A DNA stretch of 64,000 nucleotides, taken from contig NZ_CP034449.1 in NCBI RefSeq assembly GCF_003952425.1, forward strand, positions 496,001-560,000, given 5' to 3'. How positions within the stretch are numbered: position 1 is the stretch's first letter; every line of letters begins with the position of its first letter. Below are positions 38,374 through 46,756 of the stretch, in pieces. The translations under genes were made by a program, and so were the position numbers. A model generated the notes under the pieces. It made no database searches, was not told the DNA's origin, and saw only the letters and a list, made by a program, of their open reading frames with translations. This DNA comes from Mesorhizobium sp. M2A.F.Ca.ET.046.03.2.1 (lineage in GTDB: Bacteria; Pseudomonadota; Alphaproteobacteria; Rhizobiales; Rhizobiaceae).

Positions 38374-39510
38374 ATGGAAACGGCACCATCTCTCACCAAC
38401 ATCGAACCTACCTTCGGCAGCACCGACCGAGCCCGCACCGTCTTCGAAAGACCGCTTATTCATCCACCGCTGATCCCCGACTTTGTCCGCCGGGCCAAGC
38501 AGGTCTTCGTCTCCACGGACAACCGCTTCGGCGCCGCCGCCCGGCTCCTGAGCGCCTTGTGGCGGGAAGAGCAAAAGCTCCCAATCGGCGCATTCATTGT
38601 CGGCACCAAGGGCGATACCCGAAGGATCAGGCTCGGATCCCGAATATCCCCTGCGGCGGCCCGGGCCGGTGCCAACTTCATGACCAGCGACGTCATGGCC
38701 CTTGCCAAGGCGGAGCTCCTGTTTCGTGAACCGGGCTCCGTCTGGGACGAAGAGCGGCTCTGGACGAACCTGCTCAGTTCCCAGGCGCTGACGGTCAATC
38801 TCTGGGCGCCCATGGCGTTCGACCTCACCCTGGCCAGCGCCGTCTGGAAAAGTCTGCTCCCCGACTTCGTCCAGACCGTCACCCGCATCCGCTTTGAACA
38901 CAGCCCAGGCCGCTTCCAGGAAAACTACTTTGGCGATGGCACGGCCTTCGATGTTGTGGCGGAAGTTGTCACACCGGAAGGGGAAATCGCCTTCGTCGCG
39001 ACAGAGATGAAATATGTCGAAGAAATGCTCGCTCCCGCAGCCCGCCACCGAGAGCGGTACGACGAGACTACCCGCGCATCCGGGCTCTACCACGATCCCG
39101 AGGATCCGCTGCTTCGGCGCCCTGGGTTCGAACAGCTTCGTCGCGAACATGTTATGGCTCAGCTTATGGTCGACCACGGCCTGGCCGCACGAGGCAAGTT
39201 CATCACAATCGCGCCTCGTCTGAACCGACGCGCAATCGCGTCGAGCACGATGTACGCCGCCGAGCTCCAGGACGCCTTAGGCAAAACCCAGCACGACGAC
39301 GGACGCGAGCGCGTGGGTTTCGAAGCCTTCACGCTCGAGGCCATCATTCGCGCAATCGCGGACGCGGGTGAAGGGGAGTACGCCTCGCTGCTTTGGGCAC
39401 GGTACTGCGATTTTCATCGCGTCGTCCGGCACGTGATGGAGACGATCGTAACTACCCCGGCAGGGAAAGCATTCGACCAAACCAACCTAGATGCGCAGGT
39501 CGAAGCCTGA
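38374..39510 (+). CDS. Putative PD-(D/E)XK nuclease (PGN_0703-like)
   Basis: 378 residues from the ATG at 38374 with AGGAG six bases upstream. The central segment FDVVAEVV followed by FVATEMKYVE places Asp193, Glu211 and Lys213 in the D-x(n)-ExK layout of PD-(D/E)XK enzymes. The flanks (WDEERLWTNLLSSQALTVNLWAP) resemble the PGN_0703-type putative restriction endonuclease family. No partner methylase is adjacent, although one lies at 43441. It could be a defence nuclease or an island-maintenance enzyme. The exact activity is not known. Confidence 0.65.
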   Translation: METAPSLTNIEPTFGSTDRARTVFERPLIHPPLIPDFVRRAKQVFVSTDNRFGAAARLLSALWREEQKLPIGAFIVGTKGDTRRIRLGSRISPAAARAGANFMTSDVMALAKAELLFREPGSVWDEERLWTNLLSSQALTVNLWAPMAFDLTLASAVWKSLLPDFVQTVTRIRFEHSPGRFQENYFGDGTAFDVVAEVVTPEGEIAFVATEMKYVEEMLAPAARHRERYDETTRASGLYHDPEDPLLRRPGFEQLRREHVMAQLMVDHGLAARGKFITIAPRLNRRAIASSTMYAAELQDALGKTQHDDGRERVGFEAFTLEAIIRAIADAGEGEYASLLWARYCDFHRVVRHVMETIVTTPAGKAFDQTNLDAQVEA

Positions 39511-39540
39511 CCCGTTCATTCCAGCGCTGAGACCAAATGC

Positions 39541-39573
39541 AGCCCGCGCAGTGGTACATCCACCCCGCGGGCT
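39541..39573. terminator. Inverted repeat downstream of the nuclease-like gene
   Basis: CAGCCCGCG and CGCGGGCTG arms with an interior of about 15 bases, 30 bases past the stop. It looks like a hairpin terminator without a clear T run. The rest of the gap up to 39742 is pyrimidine-rich on the plus strand (39650-39720) and holds no evident gene. Confidence 0.35.
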
Positions 39574-39742
39574 GACCGCTTCAATCGCTACACCACTAGG
39601 CGTCTGATTGATGCTCAAACGGCTGTCAAAGCGCTACATTATGCAGCCGCTTCTTTCCTTCCTTCCCTGATCGATCTTCCCTCGATCGATCCCTCAATCC
39701 CTTCCCTCCCCTCAATCCGAGAACCACAAAGCCAGACCGCCA

Positions 39743-40030
39743 ATGAAAAGATATATGAAATCTCCTCTGCACCGGCCCGATGACTCCAACCAGATGCAAC
39801 GCGCCATCAAACGTCTGGTCAGCAACGGATACGGCGTGTCGAGGAAATCACCCCACCAACTGAAAGTCGGACCGTACAATTTCTACCCAGACAGGGGCAC
39901 GATCACTCAAGATGGAGAGAAGCGGATCGAACTGAAGGGGATCGACCACTTCATCGCCCTGCTAGAAGAATGCAAGGCCGCAGTGGGGCTTAAGGTTCCA
40001 GGACGACATAAGGAAAGGAAGCCAACCTAA
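39743..40030 (+). CDS. Hypothetical protein, 95 residues
   Basis: A small basic protein. The middle part reads NGYGVSRKSPHQLKVGPYNFYPDRGTI, a pattern seen in small island and plasmid proteins related to hicA-like or topology-unknown families, but I cannot assign it. It has a plausible start at ATG 39743 and normal codon use. It converges with the XRE gene next to it. Confidence 0.55.
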   Translation: MKRYMKSPLHRPDDSNQMQRAIKRLVSNGYGVSRKSPHQLKVGPYNFYPDRGTITQDGEKRIELKGIDHFIALLEECKAAVGLKVPGRHKERKPT

Positions 40031-40061
40031 CGATCGTTCTCGTGCCAGATGACTTACCCTT

Positions 40062-40280
40062 TTAGGAGCCGTCGTTTCGCCTCAACAACTCTGACGGCTC
40101 CACTCCCAGCACGTCGGCCAACCGGGCGAGGACATCGATGCTCGGGTTATAGACGCTGCGCTCCAGCGCGCTGATGTAAGTACGGTCAATGCCGGCCCGA
40201 TGCGCCACCTCCTCCTGCGACAAGCCTTTGGCCTTCCGCAGAATCCGCAAGTTTCGGGCAAAAATCTCTCGAATTTCCAT
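40062..40280 (-). CDS. XRE-family regulator (72 residues)
   Basis: A single helix-turn-helix domain: LRILRKAKGLSQEEVAHRAGIDRTYISALER. The size and the sequence RTYISALERSVYNPS resemble C-protein-like or RM-controller regulators as well as simple phage-type repressors. A perfect palindrome about 40 bases upstream of its start is the likely operator. The target genes are unknown; the nuclease-like gene at 38374 and the neighbour at 40381 are candidates. Confidence 0.85.
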   Translation of the reverse strand: MEIREIFARNLRILRKAKGLSQEEVAHRAGIDRTYISALERSVYNPSIDVLARLADVLGVEPSELLRRNDGS

Positions 40281-40303
40281 GGACTCGAGAGCAACGTCTT
40301 GAA

Positions 40304-40328
40304 GAGTATTTCACCACGGAGTATACTC
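40304..40328 (-). promoter_or_regulatory. Probable operator of the XRE regulator
   Basis: GAGTATACTC (40319-40328) is a perfect 10-bp palindrome, and a further half-site GAGTAT lies at 40304-40309. Both sit just upstream of the regulator start, the usual place for autorepression or autoactivation. Confidence 0.5.
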
Positions 40329-40380
40329 TACAAAGTGCCTCGCTGCGTACGGTGATGCGCCCCGAACGAAGGAGTTATCC

Positions 40381-40431
40381 ATGCAGGTAGCGACCCACCC
40401 AGCAGGCCTTCATCCCGACCTATCCAGCTAG
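40381..40431 (+). CDS. Possible 16-residue leader peptide
   Basis: ATG at 40381 follows AAGGAG at good spacing and encodes 16 residues (MQVATHPAGLHPDLSS) before TAG. It starts about 50 bases past the palindromic operator on the opposite strand from the regulator. It may be a leader or chance; nothing downstream on this strand is clearly a gene until 40981. The remaining DNA to 40626 has no other feature I can support. Confidence 0.25.
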   Translation: MQVATHPAGLHPDLSS

Positions 40432-40626
40432 CCATCATCCAGTTCGCGAGATGAAACCCCAAAGCCCTGCTGCGTCTGAACGAAATGCAAGCAACCTTCG
40501 CAACGCTCGGCCGAATCCTTGTTCAGTTTTTCAAACTGGCGAGTAGGAAAAGAAATGAAGGGTTATCGCTCTGCACCACTTGGCAGAAAGGCGCGGCTTG
40601 CTTCAGTCTCATCGAAACTCGGAAAT

Positions 40627-40896
40627 TCAACCAGCCCTGCGGCCGCGACGTCCGCTGCGCAAAGGCTTAGGCGGCTCTTCGTCCGGTGCCGGCTGTCGCA
40701 GCAATTCGGCCAGACTTACGCCAAGGACTGTGGCCAGTCGGTCCATCAAGTCGAGCGACGGATTTTCGGTCTGGCGCTCGATACCACCCAAATAGGCTCG
40801 GTCGACCTGAGTGTCTGCCGCCAGCCGGTCCTGGGACAAGCCTTGATCCACTCGAATCCGTCGCAAATTCCAAGCCAGAAGCGCCCTTCCCTTCAT
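40627..40896 (-). CDS. XRE-family regulator (89 residues)
   Basis: A second small helix-turn-helix protein: LRRIRVDQGLSQDRLAADTQVDRAYLGGIERQTENPS, with a basic tail. It is similar in plan but not close to the one at 40062. It is divergent from the membrane-anchored protein at 40981, with 84 bases between, so it could regulate that gene. Confidence 0.82.
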   Translation of the reverse strand: MKGRALLAWNLRRIRVDQGLSQDRLAADTQVDRAYLGGIERQTENPSLDLMDRLATVLGVSLAELLRQPAPDEEPPKPLRSGRRGRRAG

Positions 40897-40980
40897 GGCA
40901 GCAAAGACGCAGCTTGCCGCAATTCAAACCAGTGGCTATAGCCATCCTATTTCTTTTTCCAACATGCTAAGAGGCAGACC

Positions 40981-41775
40981 ATGCGACTTGCCCGAGGCCA
41001 CTTTCGCGCTGCTTCAACAGCAGTCGTCCGAAGCGTCGTCACAATGATCATCTGCGCTGGCTTAGTGGGTGCAGTGATGCTCGTTTTGAAGCCCGGCGCG
41101 GCTTTGTCTCTAAGAGACCTGATCACAGTCTCCGATGCCCAACCGTTGTCCCCTTCCGCTGAAGTGGCGCAGAGCGACGAAAACGAAGAAGAAGAGAACC
41201 AAGTCGTGCCGGGTGTTTCACCAATCTTCATGGAGAAGCTCTCGGCGATCACCGAAAGCTCCTCCACCCCGGATCAAAAACTCGCGGAAATCACCGCCCT
41301 CGTACAATCCTATGGCTGGCCTTCAACCCCTCCGGCCATACAACAAGTTGTAAACGCGGCGCGGGATAAGATCTTCGTGGAGAAGGCAAACGCGGCTGAA
41401 GGCGAAGGCGCCACAACCACGGGCCCAGATATACCAACAGCTACCTCAGCGCCCGTATCGGAACGAGAAGCCGAACAGGCCGGTATATTCTTTCAATTTT
41501 CCCTACGGTTCTACGTCGCAAAATATTGCGCCGACCATGACGCGTTCTTCACATCGGATGAAGTCGACCGATTGCAAGCCACGTTAAAGGAAACATTCGC
41601 GACGATGGATTTGTCGCAACAACGAAAAGACGAGATTTGGAAAACGATCCAGGAACGCGCACCCGCGCAGCTATCCGACATGACCGAAGGGGAATGCGCG
41701 ACCGAGAAACGTGCCTACGCACTTCTGTGGCCCCAGGTGTTCGGTCCGTCCGACCCGGTCCAGAACCCGTTCTAA
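40981..41775 (+). CDS. Membrane-anchored hypothetical protein
   Basis: 264 residues. A basic N-terminus and one hydrophobic helix (about residues 16-40) are followed by an acidic, proline-rich linker and a C-terminal helical domain containing two cysteines (YCADHDAFF and ECATEKRAY). It looks like an inner-membrane anchor with a periplasmic domain. I do not recognise the family. It is divergent from an XRE regulator. Confidence 0.65.
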   Translation: MRLARGHFRAASTAVVRSVVTMIICAGLVGAVMLVLKPGAALSLRDLITVSDAQPLSPSAEVAQSDENEEEENQVVPGVSPIFMEKLSAITESSSTPDQKLAEITALVQSYGWPSTPPAIQQVVNAARDKIFVEKANAAEGEGATTTGPDIPTATSAPVSEREAEQAGIFFQFSLRFYVAKYCADHDAFFTSDEVDRLQATLKETFATMDLSQQRKDEIWKTIQERAPAQLSDMTEGECATEKRAYALLWPQVFGPSDPVQNPF

Positions 41776-42058
41776 CAACGCGACCCCGCTCGGCCGACAC
41801 GTTCATACGACACATAGAACCTTCATCCTCAGTCCTGAAGACGCCTTCTGTTCCAAGCTGACTGCGGCCAACCCGTGACCCATTGCTGCGCAGCGCAACG
41901 TCACTCCTCTCTCGCGTATCGCGACCCGCAGAGCTGACGCGATCCCGAGCGAGAGCGCTGTAAGGCTGAGTCAGGTAAACTTCCTAACCCATTGAACGAA
42001 CACCGTTCTACTCCGCAACCGCGCGGCTGAAACGCCGTCTGTTGCGCGCGGGCGGACC

Positions 42059-43444
42059 ATGTCTGAACCACAGTTCCTGACCAGCGAGATCGCCATGAAA
42101 ATCAGCGCAACCTATTCCCCTGAAGACCACAAGCTTCGCCTCTATCCTTCAGCTCGCCTGGACAGCGAGACCTACCAACGCGTCAAGGAGGCCGGCTTCG
42201 TCTGGGCGCCAAAGCAGGAACTATTCGTCGCCCCGAAGTGGTCGCCAAGCCGCGACGACTTGGCCATCGAACTGGGCGGTGAGATCGAAGCTGAAGAAAT
42301 GACCCTTGCGGAACGAGCCCAGGCGAAGGCCCATCGCCTTGACGAACTTGCCGGCCGGCGCCACCGCGAGGCCAATGCCTTTCAGCGCGCGGCGCAGGAT
42401 CTCTCCGAAGCATTCGCGTTTGGTCAGCCTATCCTGGTCGGCCACCATTCGGAACGGAAAGCACGGAAAACCCGGGAGCGCATGCAATCGGCCATGACCA
42501 ACGCCAACAAGGCCGCAAAGCTCGCAAACTACTGGCTCTATCGGGCCGAAGGCGTCCAACTTCATGCGAACTACAAAAACGACCCCCGCGTGCGCGCCAA
42601 CCGCATAAGAACGCTGCTTGCCGAACTTCGCGATATGCAGCGCGAGATCAACCACGCCCACCTTTGCCTCGCGGCTTGGGAAAAGATCACCCAGGACGAG
42701 ACCATCAAAATCGCGGTCGGCCGCAGCCTCCCGACAGGCCCACTGGCGCTTTGGGACATGTGGGGCAAGGTCGAACGTGGCGATATCTCGGCACAGGACG
42801 CGCGGCTACACTGCATCGACGCCGCGACAGGATCGATCTCCAGCGACAAGCGCCGCCGCTACATCGAACACACCCTCAACCGCTTGAGCTACGAACGAGA
42901 ACTGCTCGGGCCAGTTCGTCGATACGACGGTGACCTCACTCCGGTCATCCTACAGGCCTTCGCCCGCGAGCATGGCGCACACAAACCCCAGGCACGCGCG
43001 GTCGACGCTGAAACCTTCATGCTCGAAAGCGAAGCCACCCTCCCCCTCCACCTCGCCAACGACACGAAGCTTTCATTGTCCGCCGAACAATGGCGCGATC
43101 TCATGCAGTCCGCCGGCTACGAGGTCCCTCGGGAGAAGGATGCCCTGCCGCCAATTTTGAACCTCAAGACAAAGGTACTCCGCTCGTGGCATCGTTATCA
43201 CCGCGACCAGGTACAAACCTTCCGCGTGGTCGAAATGACCAAATCAAAATATGCCCAGTTTCATCTTGAACAGCGTGGATGTCGGCTGTCCTTTTGCGGC
43301 GGCTTTCGCTTCCGCATCTGCATCGACCCCAACCATGAACCACGCCACCTGGCGCCCTTCGTGGCAGTCTTCTTCACAGACGCAAAGGCCCACCCAATGC
43401 CCGACAGCGTCGCCACGCTCGAAAACTTGGATGGCGCACAATGA
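42059..43444 (+). CDS. DUF3560-domain protein
   Basis: 461 residues. The central part (about 75-200) is the DUF3560 domain, with AKAHRLDELAGRR and QPILVGHHSERKARKTRERM as the characteristic core. The N-terminal 70 residues form a small separate fold (SATYSPEDHKLRLYPSARL). DUF3560 proteins are common on plasmids and integrative elements of alphaproteobacteria; the function is unknown. The stop overlaps the next start by four bases (ATGA), so it is coupled to a methylase-like gene. An internal ATG at 42095 is an alternative start. Confidence 0.8.
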   Translation: MSEPQFLTSEIAMKISATYSPEDHKLRLYPSARLDSETYQRVKEAGFVWAPKQELFVAPKWSPSRDDLAIELGGEIEAEEMTLAERAQAKAHRLDELAGRRHREANAFQRAAQDLSEAFAFGQPILVGHHSERKARKTRERMQSAMTNANKAAKLANYWLYRAEGVQLHANYKNDPRVRANRIRTLLAELRDMQREINHAHLCLAAWEKITQDETIKIAVGRSLPTGPLALWDMWGKVERGDISAQDARLHCIDAATGSISSDKRRRYIEHTLNRLSYERELLGPVRRYDGDLTPVILQAFAREHGAHKPQARAVDAETFMLESEATLPLHLANDTKLSLSAEQWRDLMQSAGYEVPREKDALPPILNLKTKVLRSWHRYHRDQVQTFRVVEMTKSKYAQFHLEQRGCRLSFCGGFRFRICIDPNHEPRHLAPFVAVFFTDAKAHPMPDSVATLENLDGAQ

Positions 43445-44046
43445 AGCGCGCCGTCTACACCCGCCCCGACAAGCCGATGCGGATCTCCGTCAAGCGCCGT
43501 GACAGCTATGGCAAGCTCGAACCCATCCGGATCAACGAGCCCGTCATCGTCGACAAGCTCACTGAGTGCCATGTCACACCCGACGACGTGGCCTCCCGCA
43601 TGGTCGCTTACCTTGGCCCGCAGGGCGACTACCTGACGCTGGAACCCAGTGCCGGTACCGGACAACTCACCAAGGCTTTACTGGCCTCCGGTCACAGTCG
43701 ATACGAACTCACGCAGGTCGAACGACACACCAGGCTGGCGAGCGGACTTCATCAATTCGGCCCAGTCATCAACCGGTGCTTTCTTGAGTGGGCTGCCGAG
43801 GTTACAGGGCGCGTCGAATACCCGCGCATCATAATGAACCCGCCCTTCAGCGAGGTCCGCAAACACGTCGCGGCCGCACTACCATTGCTCGGACGCGGCG
43901 GTCATGACCTACCCGCGGTCCTGGTAGCGTTGGTGCCGATCACCTTCGCACATTCCGACGCGGAAACGCTTGAGGTCCTCCCGGCCGACACTTTCGCAAC
44001 GGCCAAGGTGAACACCAAAATCATCAGGATCACCAAACCAAATTAA
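43441..44046 (+). CDS. DNA adenine-methylase-like protein
   Basis: 201 residues. LTLEPSAGTGQLT is a class I SAM motif and IIMNPPF is the NPPF catalytic motif of N6-adenine methyltransferases. The chain is short, with no clear target-recognition domain, so specificity may come from the coupled DUF3560 partner or it may be non-specific. This type of orphan methylase is frequent on conjugative elements, where it may modify the element before transfer. No cognate endonuclease is adjacent. Confidence 0.8.
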   Translation: MKRAVYTRPDKPMRISVKRRDSYGKLEPIRINEPVIVDKLTECHVTPDDVASRMVAYLGPQGDYLTLEPSAGTGQLTKALLASGHSRYELTQVERHTRLASGLHQFGPVINRCFLEWAAEVTGRVEYPRIIMNPPFSEVRKHVAAALPLLGRGGHDLPAVLVALVPITFAHSDAETLEVLPADTFATAKVNTKIIRITKPN

Positions 44047-44160
44047 CACGTCCCTTCTCCCCTATCGGCACGTTGGTGACAGTGCGCTCGCACTCCACGC
44101 GATCGCGCTATCGCCGCCTCCGCCATAGAACCGCAACTGGGCTTCTGACGGAAACCATCC

Positions 44161-44685
44161 ATGAAATTCCGAGTCTATCACGGCTACGACGAGAGCCGGC
44201 ACGGCAGCGCGTCCATCGTCCGAGCCACGCAAGTCGAAATCGACCAGTACTTCTGGGACAACGCCTTCGGCCATGGCCAGCATCTGGGTGCGGCGGCCAT
44301 GGAGGAGTTCAAGGCGCTCTTCGACGGAGACTTGTCGGCGGCGATGGCGAGCTGTTGTCCCTACACGTCCTGGGCCATAGACCACGATGTGGTCGAAATG
44401 GCGCCAACCGTTCCCAAGGATGCAGTCGAAGCGGCGCGGGCCGCTGTCGAGGCGCTGGCTTTTGCGCGTGACTGCCTGAAGGTAGCTGGAGCCCTGCGCG
44501 CCGCGAACAAGACACGTCTTGCCCTCTCGTCCGCAAAAGGCGCGGCCCGCCACGCTAAGAACAAGTCATACGACCAGGCCAGCCATTTCGGCCAACTGGC
44601 AGCCAAGCACGACGCCGCGATGGCTGCAGCACGGACGGCTCGGGAACGCGATTGGCACAACCTCAAGGCACAGGGCAAAATCTGA
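44161..44685 (+). CDS. Hypothetical protein, 174 residues
   Basis: ATG 44161. The first 75 residues are mixed alpha/beta (MKFRVYHGYDESRHG); the C-terminal 95 residues are alanine- and lysine-rich helices. No motif is recognised. The stop overlaps the start of the next small reading frame (TGATG). Confidence 0.6.
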   Translation: MKFRVYHGYDESRHGSASIVRATQVEIDQYFWDNAFGHGQHLGAAAMEEFKALFDGDLSAAMASCCPYTSWAIDHDVVEMAPTVPKDAVEAARAAVEALAFARDCLKVAGALRAANKTRLALSSAKGAARHAKNKSYDQASHFGQLAAKHDAAMAAARTARERDWHNLKAQGKI

Positions 44686-44989
44686 TGGTCGACTCTTCAA
44701 GGCAAGCATGGGTTGACGCAGTCGCAGCTGGCGAAACCACTGACAGCTTCGTGGATTGGTGGGCGGCGCGCGAACGCGAAGCATTGGCCGATGATGACGA
44801 CGGCCCGGACCATGATCGAGTTCTCATTTCGCATCGGCGTCACGACGCGCGCCTACTTACGAAATCGAATTCCAGGCCGAAAGCCTGGAGAAGGCCAAGG
44901 AGTATGCCGCGACCATAATTCCTATAGAATATTTTAGCTTCCGTGCGGACGCTCGAAATGATCCTTCATTCGCGACGGACACGAAATAG
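44685..44989 (+). pseudogene. Small gene, apparently frameshifted
   Basis: Frame 3 from the ATG at 44685 reads MVDSSRQAWVDAV and SFVDWWAAREREALADD, then loses sense after about 44850. Another frame carries a well-formed coding end, TYEIEFQAESLEKAKEY to the stop at 44987-44989, which has no start of its own. One or two indels around 44800-44858 would join them, possibly through the short segment IEFSFRIGV in the third frame. The original protein and its function are not known. Confidence 0.4.
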
Positions 44990-45096
44990 GCGAGCGCAGA
45001 GCAGTGGAGCTTCTTCTCAACCTCCGTAGCCATGGCGATAATCCTAACGTCTACCCGAAATGAACTAGAGAATAACTCTCTCGATGCTGACGTTTC

Positions 45097-46251
45097 TCAA
45101 TATTTTGAGGCCACTATTTTGAACTGATTCCCAATCTTGATTGTTCGCACGAATCCCTTTTGCGAACTTTGATCGTAAATGATCAGCGGCAAGTCAGCTT
45201 TCGGCATCCTAGTCCGTCCCGTCTCAACCGCAACAGAGACGGGCACTGCAGGAAACACATTTATTGAGGCATCTTCTCCGTGGTGCGCCTTGATGCGATC
45301 TAGGAGTCGCCGAAGGTGCGTCTTGTAGATCGCCAGATCTTCTGGCCGACGCATGATGTCATTGTGAGGCTCGTCGGCAGTGATTGACCAGATCGCGGTG
45401 TTTGCCCCCAAGACCGACCGGATTCGCTGATCATCGATCGTCGCGCTGATCGCTAGCTTCAACGCAACCGGAACATCCTTTGGGCCCGAGTGTTCGCCAA
45501 CCTTGAAGTTTATCGCCGGCTGGTGCAGTAGCCATTTCCAACCGGACGGTTCGCGGTATTTCTGGTGAACGGTCACAGGCATGATATCGCCCAAAAGCGT
45601 GCCCAGTTCGATGAGAAGCGGCTGGGGGGCAAGCGCGAATACGCTGAGCTGCAAAATATCCTTTTGTTCGATCCGTTCCTTGACCTTCCGCGCAAACTGG
45701 CGACGCAGATGCTCGCTCTGCATTTCCCAGAAGGATGGCTCGTCATCCTTGACCTCCGAGTTAAGTTCGATGTCGATGGTCCGCCGCTCGGCAGGATGCC
45801 TGTCAGGCGGCATAGCAGCGAAGATTGCCTTGGTTGATACCAGCGAATCCATTTGCCCAATCGTGGCCGCGAAGCGAAGTACGTGCGCGGCTCGGTCTGC
45901 ATCCATGTCCGTGACCATCTCGATCCGAGATTCATGCTCGCGCTTCATCGCTATGAGCACATTCTCGGGGTAATCGTCGACATGATCGACGTCGATCTCT
46001 TTGTGGTGGATGGGGCACATCAACATCAGGTTACTTATCTCGCTTGCGAGTTGTGGCGAGCGAATTTTGTCACCTCGGGGGCCGTTCTCGCTGTCAGCGA
46101 CAATGTGGGCGACGAAGCCGAACTTGCCGTCCTCCTTGCCGGCAACAAGATCGCCGACGAGAAATTTGTTGCATCCGGAGAATTCACACCGGCCGGCCGC
46201 CAAAGCCCAAAGCTGGGTCTGCGTTTTGGCCGGAATATATGAACTAGACAA
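45097..46251 (-). CDS. cap5: CBASS effector Cap5 (HNH nuclease-SAVED)
   Basis: 384 residues from a TTG at 46251 that overlaps the cap3 stop; the open frame extends further but into cap3. N-terminal HNH nuclease (about 15-100) with CEFSGC, FVAHIV and MCPIHHKEID residues for metal binding. C-terminal SAVED domain (about 190-384) that senses a cyclic nucleotide. On binding, Cap5 proteins oligomerise and degrade double-stranded DNA. It is the last gene of the operon CD-NTase-cap2-cap3-cap5, the order of a type II CBASS system. Confidence 0.88.
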   Translation of the reverse strand: MSSSYIPAKTQTQLWALAAGRCEFSGCNKFLVGDLVAGKEDGKFGFVAHIVADSENGPRGDKIRSPQLASEISNLMLMCPIHHKEIDVDHVDDYPENVLIAMKREHESRIEMVTDMDADRAAHVLRFAATIGQMDSLVSTKAIFAAMPPDRHPAERRTIDIELNSEVKDDEPSFWEMQSEHLRRQFARKVKERIEQKDILQLSVFALAPQPLLIELGTLLGDIMPVTVHQKYREPSGWKWLLHQPAINFKVGEHSGPKDVPVALKLAISATIDDQRIRSVLGANTAIWSITADEPHNDIMRRPEDLAIYKTHLRRLLDRIKAHHGEDASINVFPAVPVSVAVETGRTRMPKADLPLIIYDQSSQKGFVRTIKIGNQFKIVASKY

Positions 46252-46756
46252 TGTCGCGCTCCAATTTTGAAATTGCGGCCGCACCGGAGGTATTCGCCGG
46301 GCGAAGAGGAATGACGTTCTGCCCGTCGCCAAGCACGACTTGCAGACCTTGAGGAGCTTGCCGCTGACCGATAATGGCTAGGACAAATGCGTTCAAGTGA
46401 TGTCGCGACATCAGGAAGGATTCCGCGAGCGAATGCAGGTCGATTGTAGAGGGGGTCGGCACGGGTTCCGGGTGGCTATGCCATGTCCCCACGAACAGCA
46501 GCCCCTTGGGATGCATCTCATCGATTTCTCTCTGTTCGGCCTTGCGATCGGGATGGTAGGTGAACCGAGTTCTGCAATCGGTTTTCCTGGGCCCCGTCGC
46601 GACCTCGATGATAACCTCTCTGTCGCTGAAGCGCGCGAAAAGGGAGCCGCCGGCCTCGGCTTGCCAAAATCGAAGCTGGCGATGACGTTCGATATGGGCA
46701 ACTACGTCTTGCGTGAAGACGAGGTCTTGGCCGGAGCAGCCGATTGGATATCTCAT
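46244..46756 (-). CDS. cap3: CBASS Cap3, JAB/MPN isopeptidase
   Basis: 170 residues from the ATG at 46756, overlapping the cap2 stop (a GTG at 46759 is also possible). The JAMM zinc site is complete: Glu34 in QAEAGGS and HSHP at 93-96 with Ser103 and Asp106 in TPSTID. In type II CBASS, Cap3 cuts the link that Cap2 makes between the CD-NTase and its target, limiting activation. Gene order and overlap support this. Confidence 0.9.
   Translation of the reverse strand: MRYPIGCSGQDLVFTQDVVAHIERHRQLRFWQAEAGGSLFARFSDREVIIEVATGPRKTDCRTRFTYHPDRKAEQREIDEMHPKGLLFVGTWHSHPEPVPTPSTIDLHSLAESFLMSRHHLNAFVLAIIGQRQAPQGLQVVLGDGQNVIPLRPANTSGAAAISKLERDIV

Noticed and set aside
39541..39573. A tRNA-like structure on the minus strand
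   Set aside because: One stem forms, but there is no T arm, no consistent cloverleaf and no CCA.
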